A DNA stretch of 12,549 nucleotides from an uncultured Ruminococcus sp. (GTDB taxonomy: Bacteria; Bacillota; Clostridia; Oscillospirales; Ruminococcaceae): contig CANQCJ010000047.1 of NCBI GenBank assembly GCA_947589205.1, positions 1-12,549 on the forward strand, in the 5' to 3' direction. The first letter of the stretch is position 1. Each line of letters begins with the position of its first letter. The notes under the pieces are model-generated. The model was given only the letters and a program-made list of their open reading frames with translations, searched no databases and was not told where the DNA came from. Position numbers and translations under genes: made by a program. This document shows positions 7,490 to 12,549 of this stretch, piece after piece.

Positions 7490-8551
7490 ATGAAAAAAAC
7501 AAAAACAGCGGCTTTGATAGCTGCGCTGATAACGGCGGTATCCGTATGCGGCTGTTCTAATGACAAGGACGGATCAAAAGCTCAGAGCAGCTCCGTTTCC
7601 TCCGAAAAGACCGAAAGCGTTGAACAGGTAACGCTTCCCCCCGCCGAAAGCGCGCCCGAGGACAGCGCGGACGACACCTCCTCGGTATCTGACGGTGAAG
7701 AAAAGCAGGAGGTAACTCCCGCGATGTGGCAGGCGACCGCGCCGGACGGAGATACTATGTACATGATAGGCTCTATGCACGCGCTGAAGGAGGAATGCTA
7801 CCCGCTGCCGGATTATATCATGGACGCTTACGAGCAAGCGGATATCCTTGCGGTCGAATGCGATATCGCCGATATATCGGCGACCTTTTCGGCAGGGGTC
7901 AAGCAAATGAACAATATGTATTACGACGACGGCACAACGCTTATCGACCATATTTCCGAGGAAACGTACAATAATTTGGACAGTTATCTCGAAAAGCACG
8001 GCGAGGATATCTCGCTGTACGATCAGATGAAGCCTTGGTTCGTTTCCTCTATGGTGGAAAGCTACGCAGTGGCAGACGCGGGACTCGATTCCACAAAGGG
8101 TCTCGATATGTCGCTGCTGCAAATGGCTCACGAGGAGGAAAAGGAGATCTATCAGGTCGAATCATTGGATTTTCAAATGGATCTGCTTATGAATTTTTCC
8201 GATGAAATATACGATCTTATGCTCTCCGAATACAGCGCGGACAACATAGATGAGATAAACACGGCTTATGAGGGATCCTATGAAGCTTGGAAAACAGGCG
8301 ACACGGACGCGCTCGAGGAGGCTGACGATACCTCCGAAATGACAGAGGAGCAAAAGAAAATTTTCAATGAATACAATCAGCAGCTGCTCTATGACCGCAA
8401 TGTCGGCATGGCTGAAAAGGTAAAAGAGCTTTTTGAACGCGACGAGAACACTTTATTCGTCGTCGGCGCGGCGCACTTTGTCGGCGAGGGCGGGATAATC
8501 GACCTGCTCGAGGACGAGGGCTACAGCTTTGAGCTTGTCAGCGCGCAGTAA
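7490..8551 (+). CDS. TraB/GumN (PrgY/Tiki)-family lipoprotein
   Basis: A 353-residue exported protein. The signal peptide ends at a lipobox (VCGC, lipidated C22), followed by a Ser/Glu/Asp-rich linker to about 75. The rest is a TraB/GumN domain: the first GxxH motif is GSMH (94-97), followed by the conserved VECD (near 124), and the second GxxH motif is GAAHFVGEGGI (GAAH 326-329) near the end. The family is related to the Tiki and PrgY proteins and is thought to have metal-dependent peptidase-like activity; PrgY removes a secreted peptide pheromone. By analogy this lipoprotein may act on a peptide outside the cell. It is third in the ABC operon, with AAGGAG starting right after the permease stop but 13 bases from its ATG, a long spacing. 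Its biochemical role is not established by sequence. Confidence 0.87.
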   Translation: MKKTKTAALIAALITAVSVCGCSNDKDGSKAQSSSVSSEKTESVEQVTLPPAESAPEDSADDTSSVSDGEEKQEVTPAMWQATAPDGDTMYMIGSMHALKEECYPLPDYIMDAYEQADILAVECDIADISATFSAGVKQMNNMYYDDGTTLIDHISEETYNNLDSYLEKHGEDISLYDQMKPWFVSSMVESYAVADAGLDSTKGLDMSLLQMAHEEEKEIYQVESLDFQMDLLMNFSDEIYDLMLSEYSADNIDEINTAYEGSYEAWKTGDTDALEEADDTSEMTEEQKKIFNEYNQQLLYDRNVGMAEKVKELFERDENTLFVVGAAHFVGEGGIIDLLEDEGYSFELVSAQ

Positions 8552-8572
8552 TAAAATAAAAGGAGTTTTGAC

Positions 8573-8853
8573 ATGGATACCTTTGAAAAAGCAAGAGGAT
8601 CTATTCGAAGAAACGCAAGATCCATCGACTTAGCCGTTTTTAAACACCGATTTGAAAACGCTCCGGCGGAGGATATCATCGAAGCTCTCGGCGCGTATCA
8701 GAACCCGGACGGCGGCTTTGGCGGGCTATATCGTAAGATATGCCGAAAAGGACAGCGGTATTTATAAAAAATGAATGGTATATCGCCGAAAATTGGTGCA
8801 AAAGTATACTTATCATAGACAAACTGACTTTCCTTAAAGAATTTGACGGCTGA
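8573..8853 (+). pseudogene. Decayed prenyltransferase/squalene-cyclase-like gene
   Basis: The reading frame opens 21 bp after the TraB-like gene with an excellent ribosome site (GGAG, 7 bases) and gives the usual N-terminus of a clostridial family with terpenoid-cyclase/prenyltransferase alpha-alpha repeats, ending in YQNPDGGFGG. It then loses frame near 8724 and stops at about 8767. The next frame (8724-8774) reads GYIVRYAEKDSGIYKK before a stop. A third frame (about 8767-8853) reads NEWYIAENWCKSILIIDKL and FLKEFDG, then stops, resembling the family C-terminus. Thus head, a middle scrap and tail are present in three frames, and most of the middle (probably 200 or more codons) is gone. This is a deletion plus at least two frameshifts. 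Family naming rests mainly on the QNPDGGFG motif. Confidence 0.65.
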
Positions 8854-8861
8854 TAAAAAAC

Positions 8862-8894
8862 AGGACGGCGCGGTCTTTATTACGCAGCCGTCCT
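8862..8894 (-). terminator. Terminator of the CmpB-like gene, partly bidirectional
   Basis: AGGACGGC (8862-8869) pairs with GCCGTCCT (8887-8894), and GCG/CGC extend the stem past one bulged base. On the minus strand the hairpin is followed by GTTTTTTATC, a good U-tract. On the plus strand only TTTC follows, so stopping there is weak. The TAA stop codon of the minus-strand gene (8880-8882) sits in the loop. Confidence 0.8.
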
Positions 8895-9320
8895 TTCGCT
8901 GATACCGAAAAATGAACGTTTTTCATAAAACAGCCTTACCCTGATAGCATCGTCGAGCATTACCCCGACCGCCGACAGCGCGAACCACAGCAGCGTGAAC
9001 GGCAGACAGATCTGACCGTCAAAATTCATCGGCATCATCGAATAATCCCAGACGTTAAGTCCCATTTTGACATTCACGATCTCGCCGGTGATAAGCTCGC
9101 AGCAGGTTATAAAGACCGCCGAGACGCAAAGCGCGCCGAACAGTCTTAACGGCGTGCGCGTTCCCTCGTTCATTATGTGGATAAGGCACATCGCCGCGCC
9201 GCCGAGAAGTCCCATTGAAATATGCGTAAACCCGCGCGCGGCTATCTCGACAAGCCCGTAGGCGAATCCCCCGCAGATAAAAACGCTCATAAGCTTAACA
9301 AAAATAACTTTCCCGCTCAA
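8880..9320 (-). CDS. Small membrane protein of the ABC_trans_CmpB (PF06541-like) family
   Basis: A 146-residue protein with about four membrane helices (near 7-27, 33-50, 58-78 and 102-122) and the family signature CELITGEIVN then VWDYSMMPMNFDGQICL and LLWF. These proteins are annotated as putative ABC transporter permeases, but no partner ATPase is adjacent and their function is unknown. The start is TTG (9318-9320): GAGGA (9326-9330) stands 5 bases before it, while the first in-frame ATG (codon 11) lies inside the first membrane helix and has no ribosome site. It is transcribed towards the ABC-TraB operon and ends in the shared hairpin. Confidence 0.8.
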   Translation of the reverse strand: MSGKVIFVKLMSVFICGGFAYGLVEIAARGFTHISMGLLGGAAMCLIHIMNEGTRTPLRLFGALCVSAVFITCCELITGEIVNVKMGLNVWDYSMMPMNFDGQICLPFTLLWFALSAVGVMLDDAIRVRLFYEKRSFFGISERTAA

Positions 9321-9325
9321 TTTTA

Positions 9326-9330
9326 TCCTC
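9326..9330 (-). promoter_or_regulatory. RBS selecting the TTG start of the CmpB-like gene
   Basis: GAGGA on the minus strand, 5 bases before TTG at 9320-9318. No ATG with a comparable site exists upstream in this frame, so TTG is the best start. Confidence 0.65.
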
Positions 9331-9350
9331 GCTTTCGCAGATACTTTTTA

Positions 9351-9379
9351 ATTATAATATTGCTCAAAATCCTGTTTCT
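9351..9379 (-). promoter_or_regulatory. Possible promoter of the CmpB-like gene
   Basis: A perfect TATAAT lies at 9356-9351 on the minus strand, 30 bases before the TTG start. The -35 region near 9379-9374 (AGAAAC) is poor, so this may be a weak or assisted promoter. Confidence 0.4.
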
Positions 9380-9418
9380 TAACACTCTTTTTAAAAAGAA
9401 ATTTATGGTTGGCACGAG

Positions 9419-9437
9419 TTTAATGCTTATCATTAAA
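9419..9437. promoter_or_regulatory. Palindromic operator copy 1 (TTTAATG-N5-CATTAAA)
   Basis: TTTAATG (9419-9425), spacer CTTAT, CATTAAA (9431-9437): a perfect 7-bp inverted repeat. It stands between the divergent CmpB-like and DUF2975-like genes, about 115 bp upstream of the predicted start of the latter. The same palindrome recurs 74 bp downstream. Confidence 0.6.
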
Positions 9438-9492
9438 AATTTTATGAAAAACATATAGATGTTTCCGCGGCTTTATGTGCATTTCTCCGAAA

Positions 9493-9511
9493 TTTAATGA
9501 TAAACATTAAA
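9493..9511. promoter_or_regulatory. Palindromic operator copy 2 (TTTAATG-N5-CATTAAA)
   Basis: TTTAATG (9493-9499), spacer ATAAA, CATTAAA (9505-9511), identical in both arms to copy 1. It ends 6 bases before the -35 box of the DUF2975/HTH promoter. A further half-site CATTAAT at 9526-9532 lies 21 bp (two helical turns) from its right arm, and AAAGT/ACTTT (9511-9515, 9521-9525) forms another small palindrome over the -35. The small HTH protein encoded downstream is the obvious candidate ligand. Confidence 0.65.
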
Positions 9512-9517
9512 AAGTTA

Positions 9518-9546
9518 TTTACTTTCATTAATTTCCGTGCTATAAT
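9518..9546 (+). promoter_or_regulatory. Promoter of the DUF2975/HTH operon
   Basis: TTTACT (9518-9523), 17 bp, TATAAT (9541-9546), with an extended -10 TG (TGC before the box). Start is expected near 9553, about 30 bases before the ATG, which excludes the longer in-frame opening at 9497. Confidence 0.75.
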
Positions 9547-9568
9547 AGGTATATCGAAGCTTTTTAAA

Positions 9569-9574
9569 AAGGAG
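9569..9574 (+). promoter_or_regulatory. RBS that sets the DUF2975-like start at 9584
   Basis: AAGGAG, 9 bases before ATG 9584. The nearer ATG at 9579 opens a frame that stops after one further codon. Confidence 0.8.
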
Positions 9575-9583
9575 AAACATGAT

Positions 9584-10153
9584 ATGAATGAGTTCAACAA
9601 TGCCGCGCAGAGGATATACAAAAGCGCAGGGACGGCGCGCAGCTTTTCTATGGCGTTCGGTATGCTGCTTATCGCGGTCGGCGTTTTCGCTTTCAGCGGG
9701 ATATTTATTTTCGGCAGCCTTGAAAATGATCCGCAGAGGGCGGTCGGATTTGCTTCAAAATATGCGGATATGAAAACCGAGGATATGATAATTTCATTTG
9801 AAACGACTATTTCAAGCCTGACAGCGGTCTTGATAAAATGCTTTATTTTCGCTTCACTTATGCTTACCGCTTCAAAATTTTTCAAACAGACAAGACTTAA
9901 CGGCACTCCGTTTTTTGACGGGTGCGAAAACAAGCTTAATTCAATAGCCGTAATGCTGATATCGGCGTCCGTTCTGCCGAACCTCGCGGCGTTCGCGGTC
10001 ATGTCGCTGCGGCGGGCGTTCGATCTCGGCTGTACGTTTGAGCGCAGCTTCGTTGACGGCGATATCGCTTTTGTCGGAGTGGTCGTTTTCTTTCTCGCAC
10101 AGGTCTTTCGTTACGGCTGTATACTTCAGAAGCAGTCGGACGAGACGCTTTAG
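9584..10153 (+). CDS. DUF2975-like four-helix membrane protein
   Basis: A 189-residue integral membrane protein with four helices (about 21-44, 75-97, 119-141 and 160-177), a NGTPFF stretch before the third helix and the ending VFRYGCILQKQSDETL, the typical C-terminus of the DUF2975 (YoaS-like) group. Function is unknown. Such genes are commonly followed by a tiny Cro/C1 HTH gene, as here: the two are separated by 12 bases. That suggests the membrane protein works with or controls the regulator, for example by holding it at the membrane, but this is inference. The start at 9584 follows from the promoter and RBS. Confidence 0.75.
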   Translation: MNEFNNAAQRIYKSAGTARSFSMAFGMLLIAVGVFAFSGIFIFGSLENDPQRAVGFASKYADMKTEDMIISFETTISSLTAVLIKCFIFASLMLTASKFFKQTRLNGTPFFDGCENKLNSIAVMLISASVLPNLAAFAVMSLRRAFDLGCTFERSFVDGDIAFVGVVVFFLAQVFRYGCILQKQSDETL

Positions 10154-10160
10154 AGGGTGG
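10152..10160 (+). promoter_or_regulatory. RBS that sets the HTH start at 10166
   Basis: AGAGGGTGG overlaps the stop codon of the membrane protein gene and lies 5-9 bases before ATG 10166. An in-frame GTG at 10157 lies inside this site and is unlikely to be used. Confidence 0.65.
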
Positions 10161-10165
10161 TTTTT

Positions 10166-10381
10166 ATGGCGATAATTTTAAGACTCGACAGAGTTATGGC
10201 TGACAGGAAAATGAGCCTTAACGAGCTTAGCGAAAGGGTCGGAGTAAGCAACGTGAATCTGTCTAAAATAAAGACGGGGAGGATAAGCGCGATACGCTTT
10301 TCAACGCTTAACGCTATCTGCAAGGCTCTGAAATGTCAGCCGGGCGATATTCTCGAATTTGTTGACGATACTTCGCCCTGA
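10166..10381 (+). CDS. Small Cro/C1-type (XRE, YozG-like) HTH regulator
   Basis: A 71-residue DNA-binding protein that is little more than one HTH domain. MSLNELSERVGVSNVNLSKI (about 16-35) holds the turn and recognition helix, and the ending CKALKCQPGDILEFV is highly characteristic of the YozG/YoaS-partner group. It likely dimerises and binds short palindromes; the repeated TTTAATG-N5-CATTAAA sites upstream of its operon are the best candidates, which would make the operon autoregulated. It is the second gene after the DUF2975-like membrane protein with ribosome site and stop codon overlapping. No terminator separates it from prfC, which has its own promoter. Confidence 0.88.
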   Translation: MAIILRLDRVMADRKMSLNELSERVGVSNVNLSKIKTGRISAIRFSTLNAICKALKCQPGDILEFVDDTSP

Positions 10382-10410
10382 ATATAAAAATTAACATATA
10401 AGCTATTGCG

Positions 10411-10439
10411 TTGATCATAAAAATATGGTAAATTATTAT
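10411..10439 (+). promoter_or_regulatory. Probable prfC promoter
   Basis: TTGATC (10411-10416), 17 bp, TATTAT (10434-10439), one mismatch from the -10 consensus, in the 85-bp gap before prfC. GGAGG (10456-10460) then lies 6 bases before the ATG. Confidence 0.55.
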
Positions 10440-10466
10440 TAAGTATAAAATTCACGGAGGAAAAAC

Positions 10467-12062
10467 ATGGAAGATATAGTTAGTGAAATAAAAAGGAGAC
10501 GCACCTTTGCGATAATCTCTCACCCGGACGCGGGTAAAACTACGCTTACCGAAAAATTCCTGCTTTACGGCGGGGCTATCGCTCAGGCGGGAGCGGTAAA
10601 GGGAAAAAAGAACGCCCGCCACGCCGTGTCCGACTGGATGGAGATAGAAAAACAAAGAGGTATCTCCGTCACCTCCTCGGTCATGCAGTTTCAGTACAAC
10701 GGAGCGTGTATAAATATCCTCGATACGCCGGGGCATCAGGACTTCTCGGAGGACACCTACCGCACGCTTATGGCGGCGGATTCCGCCGTCATGGTGATAG
10801 ACGCTTCAAAGGGTGTGGAAAATCAGACGAGAAAGCTCTTTAAGGTCTGCGCCATGAGGCATATCCCGATATTTACGTTTATAAACAAGCTCGACCGCGA
10901 AGCGAGAGACCCGTTCGATCTTGTCGACGAGATAGAAAACGAGCTTGGCATTCCTACCTGCGCGGTAAACTGGCCTATCGGCTCGGGAAAGTCCTTTAAA
11001 GGGGTATTTGACAGAGCGAGCAGGCACGTTATCTATTTCGACCCGACGGGCGGCAGCCATAAGGTCTCGGCTGCGCAGGCGGATCTTACAGATCCTCAGC
11101 TTGCGGATATTTTGGGCGAAGAAAATTTTGACAGACTAAAAGACGATATAGAGCTGCTCGACGGCGCGGGAGACGAGCTCGATATCAAAGCCATACACGA
11201 GGGCAGACTTTCGCCGGTGTTCTTCGGCTCGGCGCTGACGAATTTCGGCGTCGAACCGTTTCTCGAAAAATTTCTCGACATGACTCCGCCGCCGATGCCG
11301 CGGCTTTCCGAAAATGCGCCGGTAGACCCGTTCTCGCCGGATTTCAGCGCGTTCGTTTTCAAGATACAGGCGAACATGAACAAGGCTCACCGCGACAGGA
11401 TAACCTTTCTGCGCGTCTGCTCGGGAAAATTCGACAAGGATATGGACGTGCTCCATGTGCAGAGCGGCAGAAAAATGCGGCTTTCGCAGCCGCAGCAGAT
11501 AATGGCGCAGGAACGCGAGATAATCAGCGAGGCTTACGCGGGCGACATTATCGGAGTTTTCGACCCGGGCGTTTTCTCTATCGGCGATACCATCTGTTCG
11601 CCGAAGCTCAAAGTAAAATTCGAGGGTATCCCCACCTTCGCGCCGGAGCACTTTATGAGAGTGCGCGCCAAGGACACGATGAAAAGAAAACAATTCGTCA
11701 AGGGCATTACCCAGATAGCGCAGGAGGGCGCGGTGCAGATCTTCCGCGAACCGTTCGGCGGTATGGAGGAGGTCATCATCGGTGTTGTCGGCGTGCTGCA
11801 ATTCGACGTTTTTCAATACAGAATGAAAAACGAATACGGCGTCGACATGGTTCGCGAGGGACTTCCCTACTCGCACATAAGATGGATAGATTCTTCGCCC
11901 TGCGAACCCAAGGATCTTAAAATAAGCTCCGACACCAAGCTCGTCACCGATCTTAAAGACAACTCCCTGCTGCTCTTTACAAGCGAATGGAACATTCGCT
12001 GGGCGCTCGAGCGCAACGATGGTCTTGCGTTGAGCGAATTCAACAAGGGCGATCTTCAATAA
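10467..12062 (+). CDS. prfC: Peptide chain release factor 3 (RF3)
   Basis: RF3 is a translational GTPase that recycles RF1/RF2 from the ribosome after peptide release. The 531 residues match the family length. GTPase motifs are ordered as expected: G1 SHPDAGKTT (18-26, K24), G2 RGIS (64-67), G3 DTPGH (86-90) and G4 NKLD (140-143). The RF3-specific insert VKGKKNARHAVSDWMEIEK (44-62) and later EPFGGMEEVIIGVVGVLQFD distinguish it from EF-G and tetracycline-resistance GTPases. The C-terminal domain ends in WNIRWALERN. It is probably a single transcription unit from its own promoter, closed by the hairpin at 12081. Confidence 0.97.
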   Translation: MEDIVSEIKRRRTFAIISHPDAGKTTLTEKFLLYGGAIAQAGAVKGKKNARHAVSDWMEIEKQRGISVTSSVMQFQYNGACINILDTPGHQDFSEDTYRTLMAADSAVMVIDASKGVENQTRKLFKVCAMRHIPIFTFINKLDREARDPFDLVDEIENELGIPTCAVNWPIGSGKSFKGVFDRASRHVIYFDPTGGSHKVSAAQADLTDPQLADILGEENFDRLKDDIELLDGAGDELDIKAIHEGRLSPVFFGSALTNFGVEPFLEKFLDMTPPPMPRLSENAPVDPFSPDFSAFVFKIQANMNKAHRDRITFLRVCSGKFDKDMDVLHVQSGRKMRLSQPQQIMAQEREIISEAYAGDIIGVFDPGVFSIGDTICSPKLKVKFEGIPTFAPEHFMRVRAKDTMKRKQFVKGITQIAQEGAVQIFREPFGGMEEVIIGVVGVLQFDVFQYRMKNEYGVDMVREGLPYSHIRWIDSSPCEPKDLKISSDTKLVTDLKDNSLLLFTSEWNIRWALERNDGLALSEFNKGDLQ

Positions 12063-12080
12063 TAAAATATAAAAAACGAT

Positions 12081-12116
12081 TCCCGCAGTTTGATCTTAAA
12101 CTGCGGGATATTTTTA
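12081..12116. terminator. Strong bidirectional terminator between prfC and the M23 gene
   Basis: TCCCGCAGTTT (12081-12091) pairs perfectly with AAACTGCGGGA (12098-12108), an 11-bp stem with a 6-base loop. TATTTTTATTTA follows on the plus strand and ATCGTTTTTT on the minus strand, so it serves both converging genes. The plus-strand T-tract overlaps the stop codon of the M23 gene (12114-12116). Confidence 0.92.
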
Positions 12117-12549
12117 TTTATTGGACATAGGATCTATATACCCTATAGGGTCTATCCAATCGCCGTTTCTTTTAAGCGCAAAATGCAGATGCGTTCCGAC
12201 CGCGGCTTCTATCTGCGCCGTGTCTCCGACCGCGCCTAACGTCTGACCCGCCTGCACCTTGTCTCCCTCCTCGACCGCGACCGCCGAGGAAAGATTATAA
12301 TAATATCCCATTATCCCGCCGCCGTGATCGACTACCACCGTATAGCCCCACAGCGGATCCTCCTCGACGGCGGTCACCTCGCCCTTGTTCATAGCCTTAA
12401 CAGGATCGCCGATGCTCGCCGAGATATCAACGCCGTCATGGGTCTTCCAGATACCGAGGGTCTTGCTTTTTACCAGCTCGCCAAAGCTGAACGGTTCGAG
12501 TATCTCGCCGTTTATCGGCATAACGTTCGGCTGCGTTTTCTGCTCGTCG
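12114..12549 (-). CDS. M23-family (LytM) peptidase, SpoIIQ-like, C-terminal part (partial)
   Basis: The visible 145 codons are open to the window edge, so the N-terminus is missing; the ATG at 12521 is internal, since the frame continues upstream as DEQKTQPNV and there is no ribosome site. The domain is a LytM/M23 endopeptidase fold that cuts peptidoglycan peptides outside the membrane. Counting from that ATG, the zinc and catalytic residues are H28 and D32 in WKTHDGVDIS, H111 and H113 in THLHF, plus VVVDHGGG (H66). The opening INGEILEPFS and ELVKSKTLGIWKTH wording is that of SpoIIQ, the forespore partner of SpoIIIAH in sporulating Firmicutes. In B. subtilis SpoIIQ, one zinc ligand is missing; here all are present, as known for clostridial SpoIIQ. 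A general cell-wall M23 hydrolase cannot be excluded without the N-terminus. Confidence 0.85.
   Translation of the reverse strand, partial: DEQKTQPNVMPINGEILEPFSFGELVKSKTLGIWKTHDGVDISASIGDPVKAMNKGEVTAVEEDPLWGYTVVVDHGGGIMGYYYNLSSAVAVEEGDKVQAGQTLGAVGDTAQIEAAVGTHLHFALKRNGDWIDPIGYIDPMSNK

Noticed and set aside
8573..8767. Genuine 64-residue gene
   Set aside because: Ends abruptly after a family motif and the continuation of the same family is found in the other two frames downstream.
9222..9458. 78-codon plus-strand frame across the CmpB-like gene start and intergenic region
   Set aside because: Overlaps a real gene on the other strand, has no ribosome site and ends in AT-rich noise.
9497..9583. 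29-residue N-terminal extension of the DUF2975-like protein
   Set aside because: It starts upstream of the TATAAT box and inside the second palindrome, has no ribosome site, and the downstream ATG has AAGGAG at 9 bases.

Overview
The window reads as chromosomal DNA of a Gram-positive, anaerobic, plant-fibre-degrading Clostridia member, most like Oscillospiraceae/Ruminococcus. The grounds are lipobox lipoproteins with acidic, Ser-rich linkers, a secreted GH26 glycanase, a SpoIIQ-like M23 protein that suggests a sporulation lineage, AGGAG-type ribosome sites, and near-consensus sigma-A promoters in AT-rich gaps between roughly 50% GC genes. The genus is inferred, not proven.

Left part (1-2548, minus strand): a housekeeping run glyA (serine hydroxymethyltransferase) -> yfbR-type 5'-deoxynucleotidase -> miaB (tRNA methylthiotransferase, cut by the window start). 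glyA has its own promoter, a hairpin lies between glyA and yfbR, and miaB has a perfect consensus promoter inside the 3' end of the nucleotidase gene.

Middle part (2704-8853, plus strand): a cytosolic NodB-type polysaccharide deacetylase and, from its own promoter just after it, a GH26 (mannanase-family) lipoprotein with an N-terminal carbohydrate-binding module, closed by a strong terminator. Next comes a four-cistron run: a NatA-like ABC ATPase, an overlapping NatB-like ABC-2 permease with GTG start, a TraB/GumN-family lipoprotein, and a decayed prenyltransferase/squalene-cyclase-like gene. It starts from a perfect promoter whose -10 is overlapped by two copies of a palindrome, so the run looks repressor controlled. 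It ends at a hairpin shared with a convergent minus-strand CmpB-family membrane protein gene.

Right part (9321-12549): a divergent intergenic region with two copies of the palindrome TTTAATG-N5-CATTAAA, 74 bp apart, precedes a DUF2975-like membrane protein and a small YozG-like Cro/C1 HTH regulator, probably an autoregulated pair. Then come prfC (release factor 3), a strong bidirectional terminator, and the C-terminal part of a convergent M23/SpoIIQ-like peptidase that runs off the end.

The parts least explained by known systems are the NatAB-TraB operon with its operator and relic gene, and the DUF2975/HTH pair with its paired operators. No CRISPR array, tRNA, rRNA, insertion sequence or phage gene was seen.
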